Assembly: GCF_000427965.1 (NCBI RefSeq)
Contig: NZ_ATZA01000026.1
Coordinates: 1-64,000 of the forward strand
From: Olivibacter sitiensis DSM 17696
Lineage (GTDB): Bacteria; Bacteroidota; Bacteroidia; Sphingobacteriales; Sphingobacteriaceae
DNA length: 64,000 nucleotides
Reading direction: 5' to 3'
Numbering within the stretch: the first letter of the stretch is position 1; each line of letters starts with the position of its first letter. The translations under genes and the position numbers were made by a program. This document shows, piece after piece, positions 17,094 to 27,390 of this stretch. Under the pieces are notes generated by a model. It searched no databases. It was not told the DNA's origin and saw nothing but the letters and a program-made list of their open reading frames with translations.

Positions 17094-17137
17094 TAGAACT
17101 TAGTAAAGAAAATACGCATCTTAGATATATAGCTTAA

Positions 17138-20100
17138 ATGGATAGCAACAAAAAATATTGGAAAGGTTTGGAGGAGTTGCAACAAACACCTGCTTTCGTT
17201 GAAAACAGCAAGAGTGAGTTTGCTGAACCCCTTCCTATAGAGAACGTATTAGAAGGACCAGGTCTTGAAAAGAAGACACCGCGTCGCGACTTTTTGAAAA
17301 AACTCGGTTTTGGAATTGGTGCAGTCAGTTTGGCTGCCTGTCAGAATACACCTGTTCATAAGTCGATTCCTTATTTGATTAAGCCAGAAGAAGTTACTCC
17401 TGGTATCCCTAATTACTATGCCTCCAGTTATAACGGTCAAAGCGTCTTGGTGAAAACAAGAGAAGGAAGACCAATCTTGATCGAGGCTAATCCAGCGGCA
17501 AAATTGCTCAACTGTGGTACCGATGCTGCAACACAGGCTTCTGTACTTGATTTATATGATACTAATAAGCTTAAAGATCCTAAAATAGGTGGCAGGGAAA
17601 CTGGTTGGGCTAAAGTTGACAAGGCAGTCATTGCCGCGTTGGACGAGGCCAATGCATCTGGTAAGCAAATTAGAATCGTTTCATCTACTCTTAATAGTCC
17701 AACTGCATTATCGCTCATTGCGCAGTTCACTGCCAAATACCCTACCACGAAATTGGTAGAAATAGATTCTGTGTCTTATGCGGGTATCATTAAGGCAAAT
17801 CAAAACTCTTTCGGTAAGGCGGTAATCCCACACTATCGTTTTGATAAGGCAGAGGTGATAGTCAGCGTGAGTGCCGATTTCATCGGTACTTGGCTCTCTG
17901 GAGAAGAATATACCCAGCAGTTCATCTCAAAAAGGGATTATAAATCCTTGGAAAACGGCAAGATGTCTCGTTTAATCCAATTTGAAAGTGGAATGAGCTT
18001 GACTGGTTCGAACGCGGACGCGAGAATTCCTATCAAAGTTTCAGAAGAAGTGCCTGTTTTGATTGCTTTATATAACGCGATAACTGGTAACAATGTAGCT
18101 GGAGCAATAGGATCTGATAATGCCAAAGCACAAAAAGTGGTCGCTTTGGCTTCAAAGGAGCTTTTGCAGGCAAAAGGAAAATCCGTCGTAGTTGCAGGTA
18201 GCAATAACGTAGCTGTTCAGTCACTCGTTAATGCGATCAACGTGGCGCTAGAGAATTACGGCAATACCATAGATCTCGATAATGCATCTTACCAATACAA
18301 AGGTAATGATACAGATTTTGAGTCGTTTTTGAATGAGGCCAAAGCTGGAAATGTTGGCGTAGCATTTTTCTTGAACACCAATCCTGCCTATGACTATTAC
18401 GACAGTAAGAAATTGGCCGATGCATTGGAAAAGATTAAGACCAAAATTTCATTCTCAGACAGAGAGGACGAAACATCGGTATACATGGACATTTTGGCAC
18501 CCAATCATAGCTATCTGGAGTCTTGGGGTGATGGTAATGCTTTGACAGGTTATTATACCATTGTTCAGCCAACTATCAATCCTGTTTACAATACCAGGCA
18601 ATATGAGCAAAGCTTGTTAATCTGGTCAGGATCCGAGCAGGATTATTACGATTATTTGAGGGCTTATTGGGAACAAAATATCCTTGCAGGAACGGGAAGA
18701 AGCTGGGATGATATGCTTCAGACGGGCTTTGAGTATAAAGGAGAGGTAGCTGCTCAAGCTTATTCTTTCAATGGGGATATAAACTCCATTGCTCAACAGG
18801 CTCTGAGCTTTAGTAAATCCTTTGCTAAGGACGTAGAAGTTCAGCTTTATCAAAGTATTGCCTTAAGAGATGGTAAGCAAGGCAACAACGCACTCTTGCA
18901 TGAATTGCCCGATCCTATTTCAAAGGTTACCTGGGATAATTATGTAGCCATATCTCCTGCCTATGCCAAGTCATTGGGTATCGTGGAAAATGACGTTCTT
19001 AAGGTAACAGGAGAGAATGGCTATACTGTAGAGTTGCCCGTGTTGCTTCAGCCAGGCCAAGCTCAAGGTACTGTATCCATAGCAGTAGGGTATGGCCGTT
19101 CCAAGGTAGGAAAAGCAGGCAATAACATCGGCAAAAATGCTTATCCTTTTGCCAAAATTGTAGATGGAGCGCAAGTATTGTATACAACGGCAAAGATTGA
19201 GAAAACTGGCGATAGCTATATTTTGGCGCAAACACAGACGCACCATACGATAGAAGGGCGTAATGTAGTCCGCGAAACTAGCTTTAAGGATTATTTGCAT
19301 GACCCTGCCCACGGAAGTGGCAATCATGGCACTAAACACAAGACATACGATTTGTGGAATAAATACGAGTCGCCAGGACATAAATGGGTATTGGCCATCG
19401 ATTTGAATGCGTGCACGGGTTGTGGTTCATGTATAGTGGCATGTAACTTGGAAAACAACATTCCTGTAGTGGGTAGAGATGAAGTGAGGCGTAGAAGGGA
19501 AATGCACTGGATGCGCGTGGATCGGTATTACAGCTTCAACGTAGAAGGAAATGAGGTTACGAAGGAGAAAGAATTAGCTTCCCTCTCTGGAGAGGATCTG
19601 GATGATGTGTCCGTGGTTCACCAACCTATGATGTGTCAGCATTGCGATCATGCCCCTTGTGAAACGGTTTGTCCCGTATTGGCTACTGTACACTCTAACG
19701 AAGGGCTTAACCATATGGCCTACAACAGGTGTTTTGGTACACGCTATTGCGCTAATAACTGTCCGTACAAAGTGCGTCGTTTCAACTGGTTCAATTACTG
19801 GAATGACTCCAGGTTTGACAACTATTTAAATAATGAGTTTACGCAATTGGTACTAAACCCAGATGTGACCTCACGTACTCGTGGTGTAATGGAGAAGTGC
19901 TCTATGTGTATTCAACGTATACAGGCGGGTAAGCTGAAAGCCAAGATGGAAAAGAGGCCACTAAAGGATGGCGATATTGTTATGGCCTGTGGGTCTGCCT
20001 GCTCAGCAAATGCCATCATCTTTGGAGATTTGAACGATCCGAATTCTGAAGTATCAAAAGCGTTGAAGAACGAACGTGTTTACTATGTGTTGGAAGAAAT

Positions 20101-20158
20101 CAATGTTCAGCCAAACGTAGGTTATATGACAAAAGTTAGAAATACATTGGAAGCCTAA
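17138..20158 (+). CDS. actB: Alternative complex III subunit ActB (molybdopterin-oxidoreductase-like + Fe-S)
   Basis: The large peripheral subunit, 1006 residues. A Tat-like TPRRDFLKKLGFG lies at 48-60 and is followed by a lipobox-like LAAC (C68), so export and lipid anchoring are likely. Residues about 70-730 resemble a molybdopterin oxidoreductase, but in this family the cofactor is lost. The C-terminal ferredoxin-like domain carries CTGCGSCIVAC (from C759), CQHCDHAPCETVC (from C833), CFGTRYCANNC and CSMCIQ plus ACGSAC, enough for four Fe-S clusters leading electrons to ActA. It starts 44 nt after actA. Confidence 0.95.
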   Translation: MDSNKKYWKGLEELQQTPAFVENSKSEFAEPLPIENVLEGPGLEKKTPRRDFLKKLGFGIGAVSLAACQNTPVHKSIPYLIKPEEVTPGIPNYYASSYNGQSVLVKTREGRPILIEANPAAKLLNCGTDAATQASVLDLYDTNKLKDPKIGGRETGWAKVDKAVIAALDEANASGKQIRIVSSTLNSPTALSLIAQFTAKYPTTKLVEIDSVSYAGIIKANQNSFGKAVIPHYRFDKAEVIVSVSADFIGTWLSGEEYTQQFISKRDYKSLENGKMSRLIQFESGMSLTGSNADARIPIKVSEEVPVLIALYNAITGNNVAGAIGSDNAKAQKVVALASKELLQAKGKSVVVAGSNNVAVQSLVNAINVALENYGNTIDLDNASYQYKGNDTDFESFLNEAKAGNVGVAFFLNTNPAYDYYDSKKLADALEKIKTKISFSDREDETSVYMDILAPNHSYLESWGDGNALTGYYTIVQPTINPVYNTRQYEQSLLIWSGSEQDYYDYLRAYWEQNILAGTGRSWDDMLQTGFEYKGEVAAQAYSFNGDINSIAQQALSFSKSFAKDVEVQLYQSIALRDGKQGNNALLHELPDPISKVTWDNYVAISPAYAKSLGIVENDVLKVTGENGYTVELPVLLQPGQAQGTVSIAVGYGRSKVGKAGNNIGKNAYPFAKIVDGAQVLYTTAKIEKTGDSYILAQTQTHHTIEGRNVVRETSFKDYLHDPAHGSGNHGTKHKTYDLWNKYESPGHKWVLAIDLNACTGCGSCIVACNLENNIPVVGRDEVRRRREMHWMRVDRYYSFNVEGNEVTKEKELASLSGEDLDDVSVVHQPMMCQHCDHAPCETVCPVLATVHSNEGLNHMAYNRCFGTRYCANNCPYKVRRFNWFNYWNDSRFDNYLNNEFTQLVLNPDVTSRTRGVMEKCSMCIQRIQAGKLKAKMEKRPLKDGDIVMACGSACSANAIIFGDLNDPNSEVSKALKNERVYYVLEEINVQPNVGYMTKVRNTLEA

Positions 20159-20182
20159 TTGATTAATTGAAATAATAGATAT

Positions 20183-21661
20183 ATGTCATCGCACAACGAA
20201 TCCATAATCAGAGAACCATTAGTGACCGGGCAGAATATTACCTATGCCAAGGTGACAAATGACATTCTCGTACCTGTAGAGAACAAGCCCAATAAAGCCT
20301 GGTGGATTGGCTTTACATTGGCTGTGTTGGGAGCATTACTGTGGTTATTCAGCGTAAGCTATACTTTTTGGTTCGGTATAGGGGCTTGGGGTTTGAATAA
20401 GACCGTGGGCTGGGCCTGGGATATTACCGACTTCGTTTGGTGGGTAGGTATAGGTCACGCGGGAACCTTGATTTCAGCCGTGCTCCTTCTTTTCCGTCAA
20501 AACTGGCGTAATTCCATCAACCGTTCGGCAGAGGCAATGACAATTTTTGCCGTAATTTGTGCGGCTACCTACGTGGTAGCTCACATGGGTCGACCTTGGT
20601 TGGCATACTGGATTTTCCCTTTGCCCAATCAATTTGGCTCTCTTTGGGTGAACTTCAATTCTCCCCTGGTATGGGACGCCTTCGCTATCTCGACCTATTT
20701 TACGGTTTCATTGGTGTTCTGGTATACAGGATTACTGCCAGATATCGCTACAGTGCGCGATAGAGCTACTGGACTTAGAAGAAGAATTTATTCGATATTT
20801 TCCTTTGGTTGGAATGGCTCTGTAAAGACTTGGCAACGATTTGAGATTGTATCTTTGATTTTGGCAGGTATTTCTACCCCTCTGGTACTCTCGGTGCACA
20901 CGATCGTATCCTTTGACTTTGCCACGTCGGTCATCCCTGGATGGCATACCACCATCTTTCCACCTTATTTTGTGGCTGGTGCTATCTTCTCCGGATTTGC
21001 GATGGTACAAACGCTTTTGCTCATCATGCGCAAAGTCTTGAATTTCGAGAACTATATTACCATGTTCCATATTGAATCCATGAATAAGATTATCATGACA
21101 ACGGGTTCTATTGTGGGAGTTGCATATTTGACCGAGCTATTTATCGCTTGGTATTCAGGTTCTGAATATGAAATGTATGCCTTTGAAAATCGTATTGCTG
21201 GTCCTTATTGGTGGGCCTATTGGGCGATGATGACCTGTAATGTGATATCTCCGCAGTTATTTTGGTTCAAGAAAATTCGTACCAGCATCCCTATTTCCTG
21301 GGTGTTGTCTATTGTAGTGAATATTGGTATGTGGTTCGAGCGTTTCGTGATTATTGTCACCTCGTTGCACCGTGATTACCTTCCCTCAAGTTGGGCGATG
21401 TTCTATCCTACATGGACTGATGTTGGCATATTCGTTGGATCTATTGGATTGTTTTTTACCTTGTTCTTGTTATTCCTTAGAGTATTGCCAGGCATAGCCA
21501 TTGCGGAAGTGAAGTTATTGCTCAACGGACCAAGCTATCAGCAAAAATTGAAATTGGCGAAGGAAGGACATCAAGATCCGGAACAAGTAGCATTTTTACA
21601 AAAGTCCCTAGAGAAATTCGATACGGTTTCTGAAGAGGAAATTAAGGAATTATCAAAATAA
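20183..21661 (+). CDS. actC: Alternative complex III subunit ActC (NrfD/PsrC family)
   Basis: An integral membrane subunit of 492 residues with about ten helices, of the NrfD/PsrC type that binds the quinol. Typical stretches are WWVGIGHAGTLISAVLLLFR, ATYVVAHMGRPWLAYW and HTIVSFDFATSVIPGWHTT. The aromatic- and His-rich WHTTIFPPYF is the usual family signature. It follows actB by 24 nt and pairs structurally with ActF. Confidence 0.95.
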   Translation: MSSHNESIIREPLVTGQNITYAKVTNDILVPVENKPNKAWWIGFTLAVLGALLWLFSVSYTFWFGIGAWGLNKTVGWAWDITDFVWWVGIGHAGTLISAVLLLFRQNWRNSINRSAEAMTIFAVICAATYVVAHMGRPWLAYWIFPLPNQFGSLWVNFNSPLVWDAFAISTYFTVSLVFWYTGLLPDIATVRDRATGLRRRIYSIFSFGWNGSVKTWQRFEIVSLILAGISTPLVLSVHTIVSFDFATSVIPGWHTTIFPPYFVAGAIFSGFAMVQTLLLIMRKVLNFENYITMFHIESMNKIIMTTGSIVGVAYLTELFIAWYSGSEYEMYAFENRIAGPYWWAYWAMMTCNVISPQLFWFKKIRTSIPISWVLSIVVNIGMWFERFVIIVTSLHRDYLPSSWAMFYPTWTDVGIFVGSIGLFFTLFLLFLRVLPGIAIAEVKLLLNGPSYQQKLKLAKEGHQDPEQVAFLQKSLEKFDTVSEEEIKELSK

Positions 21662-21666
21662 TAGCG

Positions 21667-22203
21667 ATGAGTAATACGAAATATATTTTGGGCAGTTTTG
21701 AACATCCAGATGATTTGATGGATGGCATTGATAAATTGCAAAAGGCGAATATTAGCATATATGATGTCTATACACCTATGCCTATCCACGGTATCGAGGC
21801 TAAGTTGGGTGTTCCGCCATCACGCTTGCCTATAGCTGCCTTCATATTTGGGCTTACTGGCACATTGTCAGGTATCAGCTTGCTCTATTATACGCAATAT
21901 AAGGATTGGCCCATGATCATAGGGGGTAAGCCTGCCGCGGCCTTGCCAGACTGGGTGCCTGTTACGTTTGAATTGACCATTCTGTTTTGTGCTTTGGGGA
22001 TGGTGGCTACTTATTATTTTAGAAACCATTTATTTCCAGGACGCGCTCCACGTGTAATGGACTTGAGAGCTACAGACGATCGCTTTGTAGTAGCCATCGA
22101 TGCGAAGGAAAATTCGAATCACGAAGAAATTGAAAGCTTATTAAAAGACGCAGGTGCGGTAGATGTATTGCATAATGAAAGGAAGTATGTTAGCTATGAA
22201 TAA
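21667..22203 (+). CDS. actD: Alternative complex III subunit ActD (DUF3341)
   Basis: A 178-residue subunit with two membrane helices (around LPIAAFIFGLTGTLSGISLLYYT and VPVTFELTILFCALGMVATYYF) and soluble ends. The opening KYILGSFEHPDDLMDGIDKL and the middle MPIHGIEAKLG are diagnostic of DUF3341/ActD. It starts 5 nt after actC and overlaps actE by 8 nt. Confidence 0.94.
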   Translation: MSNTKYILGSFEHPDDLMDGIDKLQKANISIYDVYTPMPIHGIEAKLGVPPSRLPIAAFIFGLTGTLSGISLLYYTQYKDWPMIIGGKPAAALPDWVPVTFELTILFCALGMVATYYFRNHLFPGRAPRVMDLRATDDRFVVAIDAKENSNHEEIESLLKDAGAVDVLHNERKYVSYE

Positions 22204-22783
22204 GACAAAATTGTTTGGGGCTGCATTCGCTGCTGTCGTATTTTCTGCCCTCGTTTCTTCTTGCGGTAATAAGACCACAAGGAGTACCGGTTGGGAATTT
22301 TCCAGGAACATGTACGACCCGATTGGCTATAACCCTGATCAACCCAACGATAATTTTTTGAACGGTGCCACGGCTCAGGTTCCGCCTGCCGGAACCACAC
22401 CTGTAGGATTTATAAGGTTTGATAATTATCCTAATACGCCGGAAGGCTACGAGGCTGCTGGTGCTGAAGTGAAGAATCCTTTGGAAAGGAACGAGGACAA
22501 TTTGAAGCATGGAGCGATGCTCTACAAATCCTTTTGTTCTCCCTGCCACGGGCCAGAAGGACATGGCGATGGAACTATCGTAAACATGGAGAAGTTTCCG
22601 CCACCTCCTTCATATGCTACCGGTACATCATCTCGTGGTGGAGCAATGAAGGACTTATCGGATGGTAAGATATACCATACCATATATTATGGATTAAATT
22701 TGATGGGCTCTCATGCTTCCCAGCTCTCTCCAGATGAGAGATGGAAGGTAGTGATGTATGTTCATGAATTGCAAAAGAAATAG
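22196..22783 (+). CDS. actE: Alternative complex III subunit ActE, monohaem cytochrome c lipoprotein
   Basis: A 195-residue lipoprotein cytochrome. ATG 22196 gives a good lipoprotein signal (MNKTKLFGAAFAAVVFSALVSSC); an in-frame ATG at 22163 would add eleven residues and obscure it. The single haem site is CSPCH, followed by GPEGHGDG, and a distal Met is available in NLMGSHASQLSPDERW. It overlaps the end of actD, which indicates translational coupling. It sits on the periplasmic side of the complex beside ActA. Confidence 0.93.
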   Translation: MNKTKLFGAAFAAVVFSALVSSCGNKTTRSTGWEFSRNMYDPIGYNPDQPNDNFLNGATAQVPPAGTTPVGFIRFDNYPNTPEGYEAAGAEVKNPLERNEDNLKHGAMLYKSFCSPCHGPEGHGDGTIVNMEKFPPPPSYATGTSSRGGAMKDLSDGKIYHTIYYGLNLMGSHASQLSPDERWKVVMYVHELQKK

Positions 22784-22807
22784 TAGTATCAAATATTTAT
22801 ATATCAA

Positions 22808-24031
22808 ATGGGAACTCACGGTCACACTACATATAATTTCGACGAGCGCTTTGAATTTACAGGCAAGGCCAAGACTTTTAGTCTAGTAGCTATTGTCGTA
22901 GGTATCATCGCTATCGCTTATGGCTTTATGGTAAATGGTGCCGAACGCACTTTTGCCAACTTGCTGTTGATGGGCTATTATTTCACGGGGGTTTGTGCTG
23001 CCAGTGCTTGTTTTATGGCCATCCAATATGTGGCCCAAGCGGGATGGTCTTCAGGACTTATTCGCATACCTCAAGCATTTGCAAGTACTTTGCCTATTGC
23101 GGCCATTATTTTGATTGTCATAATTGCCGCAGGTTTATTTACTCACAATCTATACCATCATTGGCATCACGAAGGATTGACGGATCCTGATAGTCCTCAT
23201 TATGATGCTCTCATTGCTGGAAAATCCGTTTTCTTGAATGCTCCCGCGTTTCTGGCAAGACAAGTGATTTTTCTAGGAACGTATAGTATTCTAGCTCTTA
23301 CGCTTGCGAAGTTTTCTTATCAAGAAGATTTGAACGGTGGCTTAAGCTCTTATAGGAAAAGTTTCAAGTATTCCGCCCTATTTTTGGTGATTTTTGGTTT
23401 CACAACTCCCATCTGGGCATTTGATACGATTATGTCTTTGGAAGCACATTGGTTTTCTACGATGTTCGGCTGGTATAATTTTGCTGCCATGTGGGTGAGT
23501 GCTTTGTGTGCAATTACCCTAACAATTATCTTGTTGAAGAGAGCCGGTTATATTTCATGGGTTAATGAGAATCACTTGCATGACTTGGGTAAGTTTATAT
23601 TCGGTTTTTCCATCTTTTGGACTTACGTATGGTTCGCTCAGTTTATACTCATTTGGTACGCCAATATGCCAGAAGAAACGGTGTATTTTTACAAGAGGTG
23701 GGAACCGGAATATAAACCTTGGTTTTGGCTGTCTTTAATTATTAACTTTGTATGTCCATTGCTAGTCCTGGTTGATAGAGACGCAAAGCGTAAGGAAAGT
23801 ATCATGTTATTTATGTGTATCCTGTTGTTGGCAGGTCACTGGTTAGATTATTATATCATGGTGATGCCTGGAACGGTAGAGGATCATCGCGGTTTCGGCA
23901 TAACGGAAATCGGGACGGCTATTGGATTTGTTGGTCTTTGTGCCTTCTTGATGTTGTCGAAATTGGCCAAGCATCCATTGGCACCGAAAAACCATCCTTT
24001 TATTGAGGAGAGTTTGCACCATCAGATTTAA
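22808..24031 (+). CDS. actF: Alternative complex III subunit ActF
   Basis: A second integral membrane subunit of the complex, 407 residues and about ten helices, distantly similar to ActC. It begins MGTHGHTTYNFDERFEFTGK and contains conserved membrane stretches (FMAIQYVAQAGWSSGLIRIP, HHWHHEGLTDPDSPHYDAL, TPIWAFDTIMSLEAHWFST) found in ActF proteins. It is the last act gene; coxB follows directly. Confidence 0.94.
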   Translation: MGTHGHTTYNFDERFEFTGKAKTFSLVAIVVGIIAIAYGFMVNGAERTFANLLLMGYYFTGVCAASACFMAIQYVAQAGWSSGLIRIPQAFASTLPIAAIILIVIIAAGLFTHNLYHHWHHEGLTDPDSPHYDALIAGKSVFLNAPAFLARQVIFLGTYSILALTLAKFSYQEDLNGGLSSYRKSFKYSALFLVIFGFTTPIWAFDTIMSLEAHWFSTMFGWYNFAAMWVSALCAITLTIILLKRAGYISWVNENHLHDLGKFIFGFSIFWTYVWFAQFILIWYANMPEETVYFYKRWEPEYKPWFWLSLIINFVCPLLVLVDRDAKRKESIMLFMCILLLAGHWLDYYIMVMPGTVEDHRGFGITEIGTAIGFVGLCAFLMLSKLAKHPLAPKNHPFIEESLHHQI

Positions 24032-24079
24032 TTGGTGGTTTTTTTAAGAATGAGAATGACGAATAACTGTATTATAAAA

Positions 24080-25420
24080 ATGAGATTAAACAGATATATT
24101 AATTGTAAGGTGCTGTTTTCAGCTCTTGTAGCAGTTAGCTTGCTTTGGCAAAACCCAGCATTGGCGCAAGATACTACAGCAGTGGATACGGCAGCAAGTG
24201 AGGGAATTATTTCAAGTTCTGAACTGCAAGAGCAAAATGATTCCACAGGCGCGGCCGCTACTACTACTGGAAACGCGGTGGCTTCTGAAGTCCCCGCAGG
24301 AACTACTGCTGCGGCTCAGTCGCAAGATGCTGCCAATGCGGAAGCAGAGGGCATTCCTGCTCAAGTATATAACAACTTTTTCTATTATGTACTTTTATTC
24401 GTACTTCTATGTGTTGCTGTAGGTGTTATAGGAAAGATTTTACGTGTGTACGATCTTTCTCGCAATATTCAGGGAAAGCGTGAAGGAATCAACTGGAATA
24501 AAGTCCATGCGGTGCTATTCCTTATTAGCTTAATCTTGGGGATGTACGGCGCTTATTGGTCGTATGTACACCACGGAGGTATCGCCTTTAAATGGGCAGC
24601 TTCAGAACACGGGGCACTATTGGACAATATGTTTGTGACCACCACTGTTATCACCACCATAGTTTTCGTGTTAACTCAGGCGCTTTTGATGATCTTTTCT
24701 TTTGTTTATCGCTATAACCCAAAAAGAAAGGCATTTTATTATCCACATAATAACTTTATCGAAAAATTGTGGACTATCACGCCAGCAGTTGTCTTAACTG
24801 TCCTGGTGCTATTCGGCTTCTTTACATGGAGAAGCATTACCAATGTACCTGAAGATGTAGTTGAAAGCTCTATTCAGATAGAAGTAACTGGCGAGCAGTT
24901 TGCCTGGACTGTAAGGTATGCTGGAGAGGACAATAAACTGGGTAATCATCATTTTAAATTGATCAATCCTAGTAATCTTTTGGGACTTGATTATTCAGAT
25001 AAAGCAAGTCACGATGACTTGTTGTCGTCAGACATTGTAATTCCTGTTAACAAGCCCGTTCATTTTACGATTAATTCCAAAGATATTTTGCATAGTTTCC
25101 TTATACCCGAGATGCGTGTACAGATAAATGCAGTACCTGGGATGGCCACTCATTTTCAAATGACACCAACGGTCACTACACGTGAGATGAGGAATAAACG
25201 CAATAATCCCGATTTTGATTATGTCATGCTTTGCAATAAGATTTGCGGTAGTGGGCATTATAACATGCAGAAGAAGGTCATTGTAGTCTCTCAACAGGAA
25301 TATGAGGATTATGTAGCAGGACTCAATCCTTTTTTCGATGAAACTGCACAAAAGGCGTTTCAGGCTGCACAGTCAAATTCGGATAGTAAGGATATTCAGC
25401 AAGTGGCGTTTAATAAATAA
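24080..25420 (+). CDS. coxB: Cytochrome c oxidase subunit II
   Basis: CoxB receives electrons at its CuA centre. From ATG 24080 the protein has 446 residues and a signal peptide (MRLNRYINCKVLFSALVAVS...PALAQ). An Ala/Thr-rich segment follows, then three hydrophobic segments and the cupredoxin domain. CuA ligands are visible as HSFLIPEMRV and CNKICGSGHYNM. The usual CxExC Glu is Lys here, which as I recall is common in Bacteroidota. Upstream in-frame starts at 24032 (TTG) and 24050 (ATG) would hide the signal peptide. The gene has no fused cytochrome c domain, consistent with direct docking to the Act complex. Confidence 0.94.
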   Translation: MRLNRYINCKVLFSALVAVSLLWQNPALAQDTTAVDTAASEGIISSSELQEQNDSTGAAATTTGNAVASEVPAGTTAAAQSQDAANAEAEGIPAQVYNNFFYYVLLFVLLCVAVGVIGKILRVYDLSRNIQGKREGINWNKVHAVLFLISLILGMYGAYWSYVHHGGIAFKWAASEHGALLDNMFVTTTVITTIVFVLTQALLMIFSFVYRYNPKRKAFYYPHNNFIEKLWTITPAVVLTVLVLFGFFTWRSITNVPEDVVESSIQIEVTGEQFAWTVRYAGEDNKLGNHHFKLINPSNLLGLDYSDKASHDDLLSSDIVIPVNKPVHFTINSKDILHSFLIPEMRVQINAVPGMATHFQMTPTVTTREMRNKRNNPDFDYVMLCNKICGSGHYNMQKKVIVVSQQEYEDYVAGLNPFFDETAQKAFQAAQSNSDSKDIQQVAFNK

Positions 25421-25440
25421 TAAAGAATTACAACGAGTTT

Positions 25441-27321
25441 ATGTCAACTATAACAATTCCACATTCGGCAGATCATCATGGTCATGAACACCATCATGAA
25501 ACATTTTTGACTAAATATATTTTTAGTCAAGATCACAAGATGATTGCAAAGCAATTTCTTATAACAGGGATTATCATGGCTTTTTTCGCCATGTTTCTAT
25601 CTATCCTTTTTCGTATACAATTGGCCTGGCCTGATACGGATTTCCCAATATTGGAAGCTTTTTTAGGTAAATGGGCCGAAGGAGGACGTATCAAACCCGA
25701 TTTCTTCCTTTCTTTGGTAACCATCCATGGGACTATAATGGTGTTCTTTGTGCTCACTGCGGGCCTTAGCGGAACTTTTAGTAACTTGCTTATTCCACTG
25801 CAATTGGGAGCTAGAGATATGGCATCTCCGTTTATGAATATGCTATCCTACTGGTTTTTCTTCACTGCTTGTATAGTGATGATATCTTCCTTTTTCGTCG
25901 AAAGTGGACCTGCCTCCGCTGGTTGGACCATCTACCCTCCGCTTTCGGCACTTCCCCAGGCTATTCCTGGATCAGGAACGGGTATGACTCTTTGGTTGGT
26001 TAGTATGACCCTGTTCATAGCCTCGCAGGTAGTTGGGGGGATTAACTATATCAGTACGGTTCTTAATATGCGTACCAAAGGTATGAGCCTTTGGAGAATG
26101 CCCCTTACTATTTGGGCTTTGTTTCTTACCGCCATTGTCGGTTTATTATCCTTCCCTGTTTTGGTCTCAGCGGTCGTTCTTCTAGTATTTGACCGTGGCA
26201 TGGGAACTAGTTTTTATTTGTCTGATATTTATATAGCTGGACAGGCATTGCCCAACGAGGGTGGTAGCCCTATCTTATTCCAGCATCTTTTCTGGTTCTT
26301 GGGACACCCAGAGGTATATATCGTGTTGATGCCAGCATTGGGACTTACCTCTGAGGTGATCGCCACTAATGCGCGTAAGCCGATCTTTGGTTATCATGCG
26401 ATGGTATATTCTTTGGTGGGAATTACGGTGCTCTCTTTCATTGTATGGGGTCACCATATGTTCGTCACGGGGATGAATCCTTTCTTGGGAGGTGTCTTTA
26501 TGATAACGACGTTAATCATTGCCGTGCCATCGGCAGTAAAAACATTTAACTATTTGGCTACACTTTGGAGAGGTAACCTGAGATTTACTCCCGCCATGCT
26601 TTTTGCGATCGGTTTGGTCTCTTTCTTCATCACTGGCGGATTGACTGGTATTTTCTTGGGTAACTCTGCGTTGGATATATCCTTGCACGATACGTATTTC
26701 GTTGTGGCTCACTTCCACCTTGTAATGGGATCTGCTTCGATTTGCGGTATGCTATGTGGTGTGTACCACTGGTTCCCCAAGATGTTTGGTCGTATGATGG
26801 ACGATAAATTAGGCTATTTGCATTTTTGGTTCACTTTCGTGGGAGCTTACTTAGTGTTCTTCCCAATGCACTTTATGGGTATAGATGGTGTACCTCGTAG
26901 GTATTATTCGTTTACTAGTTTCCCTTTCATGCAAGAATGGTTGTCAGTGAACGTGTTTGTAACTTGGGCAGCTATTATAGCAGGCTTAGGTCAGGTTGCG
27001 TTTTTGTTTAACTTTTTCTATTCGATATTTTTCGGAAAAAAAGCTACCCAAAACCCTTGGCAGGCCAATACATTGGAATGGACAACTCCTGTAGAACATC
27101 TGCATGGCAATTGGCCAGGTGAAATACCTACGGTTTACCGCTGGCCTTATGACTACAGTAAGCCAGGACATGACACAGACTTTATTCCGCAAACGGTACC
27201 TTTCTCGGCTACCATGTCCTCTAATCTGCCACATGATTTTGATGGTGATACGACCGCTGAAAAGATTCAGCGCGATTGGGATAAAGAGCATGGGATAGAG
27301 CGTAGTGAATATAGTCATTAG
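25441..27321 (+). CDS. coxA: Cytochrome c oxidase subunit I
   Basis: The catalytic subunit, 626 residues with twelve or more helices. Cu-B ligands and the cross-link site are in FLGHPEVYIVLMPALG, the two further His are in WGHHMFVTGM, and the haem ligands are in HDTYFVVAHFHLVMGS. The Glu of GHPEVY marks an A1-type aa3 oxidase. The N-terminus is His-rich (HSADHHGHEHHHETF). It lies 20 nt after coxB and is followed by an internal terminator. Confidence 0.97.
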   Translation: MSTITIPHSADHHGHEHHHETFLTKYIFSQDHKMIAKQFLITGIIMAFFAMFLSILFRIQLAWPDTDFPILEAFLGKWAEGGRIKPDFFLSLVTIHGTIMVFFVLTAGLSGTFSNLLIPLQLGARDMASPFMNMLSYWFFFTACIVMISSFFVESGPASAGWTIYPPLSALPQAIPGSGTGMTLWLVSMTLFIASQVVGGINYISTVLNMRTKGMSLWRMPLTIWALFLTAIVGLLSFPVLVSAVVLLVFDRGMGTSFYLSDIYIAGQALPNEGGSPILFQHLFWFLGHPEVYIVLMPALGLTSEVIATNARKPIFGYHAMVYSLVGITVLSFIVWGHHMFVTGMNPFLGGVFMITTLIIAVPSAVKTFNYLATLWRGNLRFTPAMLFAIGLVSFFITGGLTGIFLGNSALDISLHDTYFVVAHFHLVMGSASICGMLCGVYHWFPKMFGRMMDDKLGYLHFWFTFVGAYLVFFPMHFMGIDGVPRRYYSFTSFPFMQEWLSVNVFVTWAAIIAGLGQVAFLFNFFYSIFFGKKATQNPWQANTLEWTTPVEHLHGNWPGEIPTVYRWPYDYSKPGHDTDFIPQTVPFSATMSSNLPHDFDGDTTAEKIQRDWDKEHGIERSEYSH

Positions 27322-27335
27322 TGATTGTTAGATTC

Positions 27336-27374
27336 AAGGTAACTGTACGGCAAAGCCTTGCAGTTGCTTTTTTT
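27336..27374 (+). terminator. Intrinsic terminator between coxA and ctaA
   Basis: GTAACTG (27339-27345) pairs with CAGTTGC (27361-27367, one wobble), with a small inner GGC/GCC hairpin, and eight T end at 27374. It lies 18 nt after the coxA stop. It divides the respiratory cluster into an upstream act-cox unit and a downstream assembly unit, or acts as a partial attenuator. Confidence 0.7.
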
Positions 27375-27390
27375 TATATAGAATGTTGTT

